Assembly: GCA_963823045.1 (NCBI GenBank)
Contig: CAWGKA010000012.1
Coordinates: 496,001 to 560,000 of the forward strand
Source: JADLGL01 sp963823045
GTDB taxonomy: Bacteria; Pseudomonadota; Alphaproteobacteria; Rhizobiales; Kaistiaceae
Direction: 5' to 3'
DNA length: 64,000 nt
How positions within the stretch are numbered: position 1 is the first letter of the stretch; each line of letters opens with the position of its first letter. Positions 46,372 through 57,177 of the stretch are shown here, piece after piece. Both the position numbers and the translations under genes were made by a program. The notes under the pieces are model-generated. The model made no database searches. It worked only from the letters and a program-made list of their open reading frames with translations, and had not been told where the DNA came from.

Positions 46372-47286
46372 TTAGCGATGAAGCCGCATCATTTGCCGGG
46401 CGTAATACGAAGTACTGAACAGCGGGCCCGGATCATATCCCTTGGCGGCGCCGATCTGAAGATAGTGCCGGATCGGATCGCCGCCGCCTTCGCCGGCGTC
46501 GGGGTATTTTGCAAGGTACCACTCTTCGTCGAAGAGGCCGCTTCGCCTGATCTCATCGACAGCGGCAGAAAGGTCTTCCTCGCTGCTCAGTTCGAATCCG
46601 GACGCGTTCGCGTTTTCCTCGCTGCTGCCGGCAGGCGCGCCGATGCTGTCCTCCGGCCTCAGCGAATGGTCGCCTTCGCTACTGAGATCGATGGTCGCCG
46701 CGAAACCCCATTTACGATTGATCAGGGCCATCCTCGACTGCGTTACGAGTTTGCGATTCCGCTCGGTGCCAGAGCCGTACACGCCAGGCGGAAGATACTC
46801 GAAGGCGTAGCCATATTCGCGAAAGACGGCATGGTCGTTGGTGTCGGTCAAAAAGACAGGCTTGAAATTCAAGCCACGTCGTTGGCGTCGGCTGATGCCG
46901 GCAACGACACGCTCAAGGTTTGCGCCACGCAGTCCGAAGACCAGAACCCGTGTGGCCGGCAGGGACTGCGCTGTGAGGGACTGCGTGCCGAACCCTGCTG
47001 GCGGCACCAAAGGCTTGGTCGGCTCCAGCGATGATGGCCACCAATCCGTCGGGTCAATCAGCGGATGGGGAGGGGGTGTTGGTGTCCCCTTGCGAACGGC
47101 TGTTGGCGGCGGCCCGATCATAACCTCCCGGACGCGCTCACCAGCCTCGCCGGCCAGGGCCCGCTTCATGGCTCTGCCGAGCCAGTACTGGTTCTCAACG
47201 GCGCGGCCGAGATACTCGACCGGTGACCCGGTTTCGGGCTGAGCGGGTGCGGAATTGCCCGAGCGTGAATCAGTGTCGTGTTTCAT
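46372..47286 (-). CDS. glycosyltransferase-associated protein, module copy B
   Basis: 304 residues, intact. A Rossmann-like part: RVLVFGLRGANLERVVAGIS, PVFLTDTNDHAVFREYGY, FEYLPPGVYG. The C-terminal 70 residues carry FDEEWYLAKYPDAGEGGGD, then PIRHYLQIGAAKGYDPGPLF, the motif found at the ends of many alphaproteobacterial glycosyltransferases. The first 90 residues are polar and Pro-rich. Overlaps the upstream gene by 4 bases. Likely works with the MurG-like transferase 47283-49307. Confidence 0.6.
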   Translation of the reverse strand: MKHDTDSRSGNSAPAQPETGSPVEYLGRAVENQYWLGRAMKRALAGEAGERVREVMIGPPPTAVRKGTPTPPPHPLIDPTDWWPSSLEPTKPLVPPAGFGTQSLTAQSLPATRVLVFGLRGANLERVVAGISRRQRRGLNFKPVFLTDTNDHAVFREYGYAFEYLPPGVYGSGTERNRKLVTQSRMALINRKWGFAATIDLSSEGDHSLRPEDSIGAPAGSSEENANASGFELSSEEDLSAAVDEIRRSGLFDEEWYLAKYPDAGEGGGDPIRHYLQIGAAKGYDPGPLFSTSYYARQMMRLHR

Positions 47287-49307
47287 GCCGGCTCTCGCTC
47301 ACCCGAAGATGCCTCGGCCGTGAAGAAGCCTGAAGCCAGCGCGAGCTGATCGATCAAACCGGCCGCGGTCGCTGCCCCGTTCTTGCGCTTCATGATCGCG
47401 CAGTTCTTGCGCAGGAAGTCGCGCGCCTTCTCAGATCGCAATACCGCGATCATCTCGGACAGCTCCTCCGGCCGCGCTTCGTCCAGAGCCAAGGCCAGTT
47501 GATTGTCTTCCGCGTACTGCGCCCGCGCGCGCTGATCGTCCATGGACGGATGGGTATTGGCGATGAAGACCGTCGGCAGGCCTGCGGCGATGATGTCGTG
47601 AAATGCATTGTAACCGGCCGCTGCCACCGAGAAATCGAACGCATTGTAGTAGCGGCCGAATGGGTGCCCTCTCAGCATGGTGACGTCGGGCCAAAGCGGG
47701 GGCATGGCGGCGCCGGTGGACCATTCGGCGATGGCGATCTGGGTGTCTTCCTTGCGGATCTCGGTCACGATCTGATCGATCAGAGAGAAGACGTCGCGGT
47801 TCGATCCCGTGCCGAGCTGAATGAGTGCGGAAGGGCGAGCCGGATCGAGACCAAGCGCCTCTGCAGCGGCCTCCTTCGACAACAGCTCGTCGGGATCTAG
47901 GAGCAGCATTGGATCGACCAGCGTTGCTTCGTGCCGACGGGCGTTTGTGATTCCGAAGTCGAGCTCCGCGGCAAGTTCGCCGGGCTCAATTATGAGGTCG
48001 CAATAGGGGGCGTTTTCGATGAAGGGCATGCTCGCGTTGCCGGCCATGCCACCTCTCACCCAAACCAGTCGTGCTCCGCGCGAGCCGGCGGCGCGAACGA
48101 GACCGTCGGAAGGCGCGTTGCCGTCATAGACAATGATCGAGGCGCTGTGCATGTCGATCATCTGTTCGAGTTCACATTGGAACCAGCGATCCCATTCCTC
48201 GAACGGAGTGCCGAGGTACCGGTAGCTCGACACGACCTCTGCCACAAATCCGATAGGAACTCGATGATGTTGGCCGCATGCGCCATCGTGACGAAGACGG
48301 GATTGACGGCCTTCGTGCGCCGCGCGATCGCGAGAAGGCGCGTGACATGACCAAGGCCGGTGCCGTTCGAGGAAACGAACAGGGCGGTCTGGCGCTCGCC
48401 ACTCCGGTTTGTCGGTTGACCTGCGAGCCCGGACGCGTCCCGCTGTCCTTGCCCCGGCTCAACAATGAGCTTCCGCAGTATGGGCCCGACCTCACTCGGA
48501 TCGGCATATATCGGTCCAGCGCCGCCCTCAGCCTCGAAGCGTCGAGGGAGCAAGACTGTCTTGCCCGCGCGGAGCATGGACGCGACGATTGTTGCGGCCC
48601 GCGCAAACGGCCCCTCAGAGGGAAACCAGACCAGAGCGTCCAACTGCGTGAGAAACCGGCGGACCGATATCGCAGCCGGGTCGAGGTCGCTCCACTTGTT
48701 TGGAACGCGCGACAATTCAGGTGGAGGCGAACCGAGGAAGCGGACATCGAACGAGCCATCCGCTGGAAAAAGCTCCAGCATTTCGTCGATGTCCTTTGGC
48801 CATTCGCCCGGGTCCGAACTGCCGACTTGGCCTATGATCAAACCGACGGTTGGGAGCCCGGGGTGCGTGGTCCCTTCAAGACCTTTGGCGTCCGAAAATC
48901 CCACGGCCGAGAGCTCGGTCGGCGTGCACCAACGCGACGAGGAGAATTTCTCCTTCAGCCAATCCATCAAGGCGTGATCCGGCGGCTCGTCGGACACGAC
49001 CGACCGCCTCAGGCGCTTCGATAAAAGGGAGCGATCGAGGCGTCGACCGAAAGAGGTCAGGCCGATAAATGAAGATCTTGCCTGCCCGGATCGCGTCATC
49101 TGGCGCGACGGGATCAGCCCAGCCTCGCGTGACGCATTCCTGGATGTCCGGGGCAACGGTTGCCCGGGCTGATGTGAATGGCAGATGGAGCAACGCCGTG
49201 TGAATAGTGTGGTCGCTAGCGGCCCTAACGTGCGCGGCCACGCGAAGTGCATCTTCGCCGGAGATTGCCATGTCGCCAGCAATTGCAACGCGAAAGTCAA
49301 CGCTCAT
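47283..49307 (-). CDS. MurG-like glycosyltransferase, module copy B (two frameshifts)
   Basis: About 670 residues. Starts MSVDFRVAIAGDMAISGEDAL. Centre: GLIIGQVGSSDPGEWPKDIDE (a group-1-like lobe). The last 330 residues resemble GT28/MurG: FVSSNGTGLGHVTRLLAIAR with the glycine loop, and AAAGYNAFHDIIAAGLPTVFI with the sugar-nucleotide loop, then THPSMDDQRARAQYAE. Shifts lie near 48990 and 48240. Paralogue of 49911-52059. Start overlaps the preceding gene by 4 bases. Confidence 0.72.
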
Positions 49308-49851
49308 TTGAATTCCTGGCTACGCAATGGACGGCGCACCAACGGTCTCGGGGCGACGGTCCTTCTCGGGCACTGAGATCCAGTGACGAACTTGTCTGCC
49401 ATTTCGTTATCTATCAAGTTCATTCGTGTCTTGATCTTATCCCAGTCTAAACGCCCATCTTCCCGGCGATAGACGTCAGATGGTAAGTACTCGCAAACGT
49501 ACCCCCGTCGCGCAAACGGGCCGTGGTTCAGTGAGTTTGTCACAAACACCGGAAATCAAAGCTGCGCAATGTGCGCTGGCGCCTTTCCAGGGCGGCCACA
49601 GCTCATTCCAGGAGCCTTGCCGCTTTGCCCAAAGGCAAACAGCGAGGAGCGTGGGCACTGGCGGACCGCCAAACGTCGCGCAGGCATAGCCAGGTGGGGC
49701 AGTCAGGGGGCCGGGCCATAGATGAGCCGGCCAATCGATGCGAAGGCTGGTGTCCCATCCGCCAATCGCGTTTGATCTCAAATCGGTCGTTGGTCGCCGT
49801 CTTGCTGCCGCAGTTGGACCGCGCTGGCATCACAAGCGTTGATGCCGACAA
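49304..49851 (-). CDS. glycosyltransferase-associated protein, module copy A (frameshifted)
   Basis: About 180 residues. Pieces FAFGQSGKAPG..., ERRQRTLRSFDFRCL and FVTNSLNHGPFARRGYVCEY, then LPSDVYRREDGRLDWDKIKT align with copy B (FGLRGANLERVV; NFKPVFLTDTNDHAVFREYGYAFEYLPPGVYG). It lacks the YLAKYPDA tail. Two or three indels between 49560 and 49700. Whether it is functional is open. Confidence 0.5.
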
Positions 49852-49910
49852 CTCGACCGACGCGTAAAGTCGTTCGATCGTCTCTTCCAGCTGCGCGGCG
49901 AAGGAAGATT

Positions 49911-52059
49911 TCAGCGGCGGCCATCCGGGGGAGTTACTCTGCGTTCTCCATCAAACGGGCAAGGCTGGGACGCGATTTCTTCTGCTCCGTTGTTTAGCGG
50001 ATGTTCTTGCGACGCCTCATGCAAATGGGTTCGGGCGACGTCGTTCCAGAGCGCCTGAAGCATCTGAGGCAATTCAGTGAGCTGTGTTAGTTCGAGTGCG
50101 AGGGCGACGCCCGCTTCTTCGGCGGCAGTCGCGAGCTGTACCTCGCCGTCGCGCGCTGCGTCAGCGACCAGGACAGCCGGCATGGCGTAGAGAAACGACT
50201 TCATGAACGCGTGCAGGCTCTGCACCAACCAGGGCGAAGTCAAACGCTTTCATGACGTGCGAGACTGAACCGGTTTCGACAATTCTGACATAGGGCAGCA
50301 ACCTCATTGGAAAATCCTTGATGGATCTGCCGCGACTATCTGAAGTGTTGGAACGTCGCGGATCAGGTCGACGATCCGGTCGACAATTCCGCGCGTTAGG
50401 CGATCGCCCAGCCAAAGCAGCATCGAAGGCTGCCCTTGATCCAAGCCGAGCGCCGTCGCGGCCTCCTCGCGAGGGAGCAACTCCTCTTCGTCATAGAGGA
50501 GGGTGGCGGGGAAGGGGGCGGAAGTCCGCAACTGCCGGGCTCCATCGTCAAAAAGCGCGTCAACCTCAATGACGGAATCGAAAAAGGGCGCGACGCCTTG
50601 GGCAGGCGGTTCGCTGCCAGCATGGCGCACCTTTGCAAGCACAGCGTCTCCGCGAGGCCCAATCGCTTGGACGATAGCTTTTTCGACGCGGTCCCCGGCG
50701 AAGATGATTAGCGTCGCTGCGTAGGAGTTGACGAGATATTCCAACTCTGCTGCGATCCAGTCCGTCAATTTGATCTCGTCATCCCAAATAGACGGGAGGC
50801 CGACGAGCCGCTGACACGTGAATCCCATTGACGCGGCGACGTTCGGTTCAGCGCCGATTGCGACGAAAACGGGGTCGGCGAGGCCATCCAATTTCCGCGC
50901 GACGGCGGTAAGGGTATCGACGGCACCGATGTTGTCATCTGCCACCATGAGCGCGATGGGGGGGCCGACCGGGCCCTTCTGCGTGGGCTGGGCTGTCGAT
51001 TCAACATCGAGGCGTGGCCCGATCAGCGCCTTGACCTGTGTCAGCGTCTCGTTGTCGGAACCTCCGCGCTCGTCCAATTTCTCCGCCTTCGCCGCCAAAA
51101 TCGTGCCCTTGCCCAAGTGCTCGGCGAGCGCATCCAGGACTTCCCTGAAGGCTTCCGGTTCAACGTAGCGTGGCCCATCCCCGTAGTGCGTAGAGAGATG
51201 TGCCGGGAGAAGCAGAGGCCTGCCGGCCCGCTGGGCTGCGAAGACGATCGCGTCGCACAGATATCGCTCGCCGGGCTGCGGGAGGTAGGCCAGGAGGTCG
51301 ATCTTTGACAGGAAACGGTTCACCGCGATTGCCCCGTCTTCGTAGTCGCGGCCATTCGGGGGCGATCGCGTCGAGATCATCCTCATCGCGGTCGCCGAGG
51401 CAAAGGACGGTGCCGGCCAACTCCGCCGCAGCCGCTTTGACGAGGTCGGTGGATCGCGTCGGGTCGGAGTCCAGCAGCCAGCCTACGGTCACCTTTTCGG
51501 AGCTTGTCGAAGGCCGCAATCGCTCGTTGCTTCCGATGGGGAGCCAATCCCGTTCAAGCAGTGGCATCGCTGCCCCATTGGCGTTGAGCAAAGCCCGCAC
51601 CCAGGGATTTGTTGGTGCCCAAAGCGCGCCGCCGAAGACGCTCGAGATCATTCGCTCCCGCGCCGCGACGTCGAAGTCAGGCGGCTCGTCGGCGACAAGG
51701 ATCGTCTTGCCGGCGCGTATCCTGCGAAGCCGACCCGGAAAGGACGGGAACAACTGCGGGCCATGGATGATAAGCAGAGACGCTTGCACGTCGGCGTCGC
51801 CGGCGACCACCGTGGCGCCCTTGTCGGACCGCGCGAAGGACTTCGGGAGCAATCCGCGGCCTGACTGCGCCGAGCCCACATGAACGACGCCGCATTGAAA
51901 GCCCTGGGTGGAAAGGGCTTCGATCTCGCCCGCAATTCTCATGTCCCGATCGCCGGGGAGCGTCATATCGGCGAGGATGACGACGTCGAATAAGTATTGC
52001 CTTTTGGAAAGCGTTTCCGGCTCTAACCCGTTAGCGTTTTGTTGGGCGGGTGAGGTCAC
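49911..52059 (-). CDS. MurG-like glycosyltransferase, module copy A (frameshifted)
   Basis: About 715 residues. Begins MTSPAQQNANGLEPE; then FDVVILADMTLPGDRDMRIAG, VTVGWLLDSDPTRSTDLVKA, AVNRFLSKIDLLAYLPQPGERYL and a GT28-like part (IALMVADDNIGAVDTLTAVARK; LLWLGDRLTRGIV; HVMKAFDFALV; HAFMKSFLYAMPAVLVADAA). Shifts near 51370, 50310 and 50235. The GxGHV loop of copy B is replaced by DDNIGAVD, so donor specificity or activity may differ. First gene of the leftward run; an AT-richer gap separates it from the sulfotransferase. Confidence 0.65.
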
Positions 52060-52128
52060 ATTGCGCTCGCTGGTATGTTCTGATTTGACCTTGATATACC
52101 TGACCTCAAGGGGAGACTATTGCCTGCA

Positions 52129-52972
52129 ATGGACCTGTCGATAGTGGTCACGTATGGGCGCACGGGGTCAACGGCCCTCATGCGCGCGCTGTCCCAGAAC
52201 CCCGATTTTGTTATGTGGAGGCGGCACCCCTATGAGCACAGGATCGCTCAGTATCTGTTTGTGGCATCGCGACAAGGCGTTCCCACGGACTTTGCTCCGA
52301 TCGAGTATCAAGGGGCCACGCTTCGAATTGCCGTGCCGGGTGATACGCTTATCAAATCCATTTTGTCGTCGCTGCCGCCCACAGCCTTCCAAGACGTAGA
52401 ACAGTCTATAAAACCGGGTGTATCTCGGCATCGCCGAAGCCCAAGGTCAAACTGGGGCCCGGCACATTGTAGAAAAGGGTTGGGGTCTCACACTGGCGTC
52501 TGAGGTGATCGCAGCGATGCCTGACGCTCGGATCATATTTCTGCTCAGGGATCCACGATCGGTCTTCTTCTCCATCAAGGCATTTAATCGTCAACGTGGA
52601 TACGTCGCGTTTGGAGAAGATCTAGGCGACGAGGGTCTCTTTAACGGTATCGTCGATTTCAATATATTAGCTAGCCGACTAGCGGCTTCGGAACTGGCCA
52701 AGAAAAGGTCGATAAAACTGAGATATGAGCAACTGGTTTCCGATCCGGCCTCAACTTTTTCGGCGTTGCTGAATTTTTATGGAAATCATTGGCGACAGGA
52801 ATATCTTGATGCGATGGTTCGGGCTTTTCTTTTGCGGGATGAGGTCGCCAGTCAGCATATGACTGCGAGCCCAGATCGGACCGTGGACCGTTGGAGATTC
52901 GAGGCGACGGAGCAGCAAGTCCAACTATTTGGCGAACGACAATCGGACCTAGTGGCATTAGGCTACGAATGA
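52129..52972 (+). CDS. sulfotransferase (one frameshift)
   Basis: About 280 residues from MDLSIVVTYGRTGSTALM. The PAPS loop YGRTGSTALM and the later RIIFLLRDPRSVFFSIKAF (3'-phosphate site with Arg and Ser) are diagnostic. One extra G near 52420 splits it (SIKP/VYLGIAEAQ). Cytosolic. Only rightward gene within a leftward stretch; codon use is less GC-biased toward its 3' end, similar to the following region. Confidence 0.8.
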
Positions 52973-52993
52973 CAAACAGTCTCAATCCCGGCA

Positions 52994-53250
52994 CTAATCG
53001 GGGCTTTCGCTTCTGGGGACGTTTCGTCGATCGGGTCGCCTTGGCCCCGACGCATGTCCGTCGATCTTCCCGACACCTTGAGCGGCCGCTGCGAGGTAGA
53101 TTTGATTGGTAGCGCCGGGAGCTTCTGAGCAGTAGAAATCTCTTTGGTCCAAAAGCTTCCGATCGTTCGACAAGAATCGTTGAAGTGAAGAGCTTCCCCG
53201 TTTTCCTTGGCCGATGTGGATTACGATTACGACGCAATCGTGGCATACTT
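52994..53250 (-). pseudogene. sulfotransferase-like fragment
   Basis: N-terminal piece with VIVIHIGQGKRGSSSLQRFLSND, the HxGxxKTGTTSLQ-type phosphosulfate loop (here KRGSSS), followed by YCSEAPGATNQIYLAAAAQG. It ends about 85 residues in, meeting the end of the convergent sulfotransferase. Full relatives have 250-300 residues, so most is missing. Confidence 0.45.
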
Positions 53251-53339
53251 TTCGGCATGTGGATCCGGTAGAAAGCGTTGACTTTGCGATTTGCTTCTTG
53301 TGCCCGAGACGATTCATCGAAGTTTTCTTAGCCAAATTC

Positions 53340-54355
53340 CGACGCGACGCTGTTTCGTTAAAATTTGGGTAGGTCTGCTTTATCAATGCGCCGCACGATT
53401 GATTGAAAGTAAACTCCCCAAAAATCAATACTGATAATTGAAATTATACATCAAGAAGCAGCGTAGGGCATATATTTCGTTCCACGATAGATTGTCGATC
53501 AAATATCCATTTGTCGGGGTACTCAAAAGGGTATTGTATGTCGTGAAATGAACGATTACGCCGGGGCGACAATCCGGAAGTATTCAAATAATTCGAAGTT
53601 TACGTCCGCTTCCTGTTTTCAGAACATGCGGTGGAATTGATGAACAGGATAGTCGTTAGGCTCAAGGGCCCGGAACAGCGTGAGCGGCGCGTTCTGTCGC
53701 TTCTTCAGATACCTCGGTGAGTCTAGCCTTATCTCGTTCCAAGATTCGGCTATTTAGACGAGTCAGGATCGGGGTCAATCGCGGTGATTTTGGTTTCGAG
53801 TTCGCATTTCGTCGATGGCATCGAGCATGCAGGCCGTCGAGAAACCTGATCCCACCTCGATCAATGTGTTTTGGCCTGAGGGAAGCAATCATCGCGCGAA
53901 GGATCAGACCGTCTCCCAAGGGGTAGACGTTGTTGTCGGCGTAATAGCGTAGTGCGGGTCAGGTTGGTCGGGGTATTCGGTGGTCTTGATTGTTCAGGCG
54001 TTTTGGAGCCACCAAGGCGCATCCGATCGATGTCGATATTCGATTACGGCCAACTCAGTGGGGAGTACTGCTCGCGATGGGCGTCGCGATCCCGTCAGAG
54101 CCGGCGGGTTCACGACCGGAGAATAGTAGTGACCGGCGGGGAACGGCCAGCAGCGCTCTGTCGGCCTTTTGTTGATATTCGTGGACTGTCGACAAGAGTT
54201 GGAAAGCCGCGCGGTCCGTCAGGCCCGCCTCCAGTTCGGCCTAGCCACATGATCAAGCTCTTCGAGCGCTAGGCTCTCTTCTGAGGAGTGCCGGTACAAG
54301 AGGCGGACATAGTCGCCGTGGGAGACCTTGTGATTTTCGGTCCAGTTTCGGGCAT
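53340..54355 (-). pseudogene. class I SAM methyltransferase, heavily frameshifted
   Basis: Joining frames by eye from MPETGPK gives NHKVSHGDYVRLLYRHSS, FPAGHYYSPVVNP, RYYADNNVYPLGDGLILRAM, then the SAM motif IEVGSGFSTACMLDAIDE, ELETKITAIDPDPDS, LKTGSDVNFELFEILP, PGVIVHFHDIQYPFEYP and LRCFLMYNFNYQYW. This is a methyltransferase with an HxHD end motif, common in surface-glycan clusters. At least five shifts, more than elsewhere, and AT-rich bases 53440-53620; true decay is plausible. Sits between the GT4 gene and the sulfotransferase-like fragment. Confidence 0.55.
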
Positions 54356-54412
54356 CGCTTAGTGGGCCGACCCGAAATGGTCAGCGCTTCCGATCCTAGG
54401 GGCAACACTCTC

Positions 54413-55693
54413 TTAATGGCCAGTGACAACGAGGGCGTCCTCGTAAAGGCGCACAATGTCGGCCCAAGACTGCGCGTCCGCGATTGTTACGTCCATCGAC
54501 CTGCGCGACGTCATGACTTTCTCCATCGCGTCCGCCATCTGAAAGGCGTCGCCGGGCGCCACCAGATAGCCGTCCTTGCCGTCTTCGACGCGTTCGGGAA
54601 TGCCCCCAATGGCGGAGGCGATAACCGGCTTGCCGAAGAATTTGGCCTCGTCGACCACCATGCAATAGATTTCCCACCAAAGCGATGGAACGACCACAGC
54701 GTCGACGGATGCCATGCGCATCGGGAGCGTGTCGTGCAGGTACGGACCATGGTCGATGATGACGCCGAAAGACCATTCCTTGCTCGCCTCGACAGCCTTC
54801 TGGAACGCCTCCTGAAAACCATCGGAAGCGAAAGCGAGATTTGCGCCGTTGACGTCGATCTCGAAGCGGCCGACCTCGCGCTCCTCCAGGAGGCGCGCCG
54901 CCTCGAACAAGGTGAGCAGCCCCTTGTTGTCCACGAGCTGTCCAAAATAGGCGAAGCGAGTGGGGTGGGACGGCTGCTCCGGCCCAGACCCTTCCGCTTG
55001 CGGTCGAAGGCGAGGGACCGCGAGGCCGTCGACCGAGAAGTCCGACTGATCGATGCCGTGCCAGATGACCTCAAACTTTGAGGAGGGCAGTCCCCAATCG
55101 CATAGGCGGCGTTTGAGGAACTCCGACGGCACTATGAACTTCTGGACAGGCTCCAGGCATTTCGAGAAGTAGCGATCGCGCAGATAGAACATGTCTGCCG
55201 AGATATCGGGAAAGCACTGCGCGCAGCGCTCAGGCGAGGACATCGTGCAGAGTTCGCGCGTTCCGGTCGTAACCATATGGCCGTCGGCCAGGCAAGAGAC
55301 GAGCATCTCATGAAAGCCGGCGACGACCTGGATGCCTGACTTCACCAGCAGCGGAAAGAGGTCCAGCCCGAAGTACATGAAATGCGACACGAAGACGTGC
55401 GTCACGCCCTTCGACTTCAGGAAATCCAGCAGCTCGGCCTTGGAATAGGCGTTCTGGTTCCGGTGCCAGAAGAAGTCGTAGCTCGGCACTGCGAAAAGGA
55501 ATTCCTCTGGGCCCAAGCCGGAGGGACGGATGTAGCTTTGCGCCTTGGCACTGGCTGTCGGATCGGCAGCGATGAAAAGACAGTCAACACCGTCTTCCTT
55601 CAGATGCTTGAACAGGGCGTAGGCAGATTGCTGCGCGCCACCACGGACGAGGAGGGGATGGTGCAGCGAAAGGATGGCGAGGACCGTGCTCAT
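54413..55693 (-). CDS. GT4-type glycosyltransferase
   Basis: 426 residues, intact. GT-B fold: N-lobe LVRGGAQQSAYALFKHL and HVFVSHFMYFGLDL, a Cys-rich insert (CTMSSPERCAQCFPD), and C-lobe FAYFGQLVDNKGLLTLFEA plus VVPSLWWEIYCMVVDEAKFF with the donor-binding Glu pair region and GKPVIASAIGGIPE. Retaining transferase using a nucleotide sugar; acceptor unknown. ATGA overlap with the upstream GT2 gene. Confidence 0.9.
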   Translation of the reverse strand: MSTVLAILSLHHPLLVRGGAQQSAYALFKHLKEDGVDCLFIAADPTASAKAQSYIRPSGLGPEEFLFAVPSYDFFWHRNQNAYSKAELLDFLKSKGVTHVFVSHFMYFGLDLFPLLVKSGIQVVAGFHEMLVSCLADGHMVTTGTRELCTMSSPERCAQCFPDISADMFYLRDRYFSKCLEPVQKFIVPSEFLKRRLCDWGLPSSKFEVIWHGIDQSDFSVDGLAVPRLRPQAEGSGPEQPSHPTRFAYFGQLVDNKGLLTLFEAARLLEEREVGRFEIDVNGANLAFASDGFQEAFQKAVEASKEWSFGVIIDHGPYLHDTLPMRMASVDAVVVPSLWWEIYCMVVDEAKFFGKPVIASAIGGIPERVEDGKDGYLVAPGDAFQMADAMEKVMTSRRSMDVTIADAQSWADIVRLYEDALVVTGH

Positions 55694-57012
55694 TCCGATC
55701 GAATCCAGGTGCTTGCAACGTCCGACCAGGACCGGCTGAACGTCATTCTGTTAAGCGTAGGAACCGTCGCGGCAATGTGCTCCGGCACCTCGGATCCGGC
55801 ACCCTCGCAATGAATGAAATGGACGTCGTGGACGATCGTGGTTGGTGTGCCTTTGGCATGCAGGCGGAGGCACAAATCGAGGTCTTCGAAATGACCGAAC
55901 ATGTAGTCCTCCGAAAACCCGCCCACCAATTCAAACAGCGCCTTGTCGATGCCAAGGAGCGATCCAGACGCAAATATCGGACCGCCGACCTGGCCTGGTA
56001 TTCGGCCGCGCCCCTGGGACAGACCGGAGTAGATGCCGGCATGTCCACCCGTCATGACCGGATCAAGCATCCCGACCTGCAGGCCGTCGTGCATGATGCC
56101 GCCACTCGGAAAATACTGCCTTGCTCCGACGATGGCGGGCGGGTCAGCCTGGAGGGCCCGCACTATTGCCCCGTAGTCGTTTGAGCCGTTCGCCGCGAGG
56201 ATGTCGTTGTTGTGGAAGACGACCGATCTACCACGAGCGAGCCTAGCCGCTCGATTGCAGGCAGGACCAAAACCAATGTTCGTTTCCGGCTCGATGTACT
56301 GCCAGGGGATGCCGTGAAGGATTTCGGCCTCCGTCAGAGCCATCAGGGTCTGTTCGCGAAATGCTCGACTGTTGTTCGCGACTATGACCTCAAACGGAGT
56401 CGACAGCTCGCTCATGGAATCGAGAATGAGCGGCAATAGCGGCAGGCGTCCCATCTGCGTGAAGATGAAGGAGCATGCGGGTTGGGTGGGGGCGTTGGAG
56501 CGCAGGTGGAACCCCGGGAGATCCTGTTCGTCCAGCATCCGCCGATAGATCCGTTTGATCCTATCAAGAAGGCCCTCCGGCAGCGAATAGAGGACCGTCG
56601 TACTACCGCCTTGCCTGACTGCTTCCGACAGTAGGCTCAACGCCTTGCCAACGAACTCCGCTGCCGTTCTGGTTGAAATTGCAGTCGCTTGCTGCACGAA
56701 TGTCCCAATGCGAAATACAACTGACGTTGCGGCTGCGGAAGCTTCGGCCTCAACAAGCCCGACGAAACCAAGTTTGCTGCCGTCGGTGACACCGATGGCA
56801 GCGTTCGCGTCCTCGCGGAAATATTGAAAACAACCATCGCCGGCCGGAAGCCGCTCTTGCCCGAGCTCAAGTTGAGCGTCGGTTCTTGCGAGAGGGGTGT
56901 CCAGCCAGCCTGTGAACAGTATCCAATCCCCGTACGCGAACACCGCGTCCAACGCGCCGCGATGGTCTGTTCGCTGCTCTTGCCGCAAAGAAGATCCAGA
57001 ATTTTGCTCCAC
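55690..57012 (-). CDS. GT2-type glycosyltransferase with an N-terminal extension
   Basis: 440 residues, intact. Residues 1-175 are a beta-rich extension (FAYGDWILFTGWLDTPLA). Residues about 185-430 are GT2: CSFIFTQMGRLPLLPLI, FEVIVANNSRAF, ETNIGFGPACNRAARLARG, VVFHNNDILA (metal site NND), and DYMFGHFEDLDLCLRLH. Rhamnosyltransferase-like pattern. Overlaps the GT4 gene by 4 bases. Confidence 0.85.
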   Translation of the reverse strand: MEQNSGSSLRQEQRTDHRGALDAVFAYGDWILFTGWLDTPLARTDAQLELGQERLPAGDGCFQYFREDANAAIGVTDGSKLGFVGLVEAEASAAATSVVFRIGTFVQQATAISTRTAAEFVGKALSLLSEAVRQGGSTTVLYSLPEGLLDRIKRIYRRMLDEQDLPGFHLRSNAPTQPACSFIFTQMGRLPLLPLILDSMSELSTPFEVIVANNSRAFREQTLMALTEAEILHGIPWQYIEPETNIGFGPACNRAARLARGRSVVFHNNDILAANGSNDYGAIVRALQADPPAIVGARQYFPSGGIMHDGLQVGMLDPVMTGGHAGIYSGLSQGRGRIPGQVGGPIFASGSLLGIDKALFELVGGFSEDYMFGHFEDLDLCLRLHAKGTPTTIVHDVHFIHCEGAGSEVPEHIAATVPTLNRMTFSRSWSDVASTWIRSE

Positions 57013-57177
57013 GTCGCCTCACCAACTCGTCAGTCGGTATTGCCGTGTCCTGCTGATCGGGCAAGAGCTTGGCGGCTTCGAATCGAGCATATTTGCGGCG
57101 CAGCTTGGCAAGTAGGTGATTAGCTTTGCGACTCGAGGCACGGTTGTGACCCTTGAGGAAACTAGTTTTGATAGCCT

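Noticed and set aside
46378..47034. Rightward 218-residue frame over the module partner gene
   Set aside because: Antisense shadow; the leftward gene has the glycosyltransferase-end motif and an overlapping start with its neighbour.
52671..53258. Leftward basic frame MPKSMPRLRRNRNPHRP
   Set aside because: Overlaps the real sulfotransferase on the other strand and has no motif; the sulfotransferase-like fragment uses another frame.
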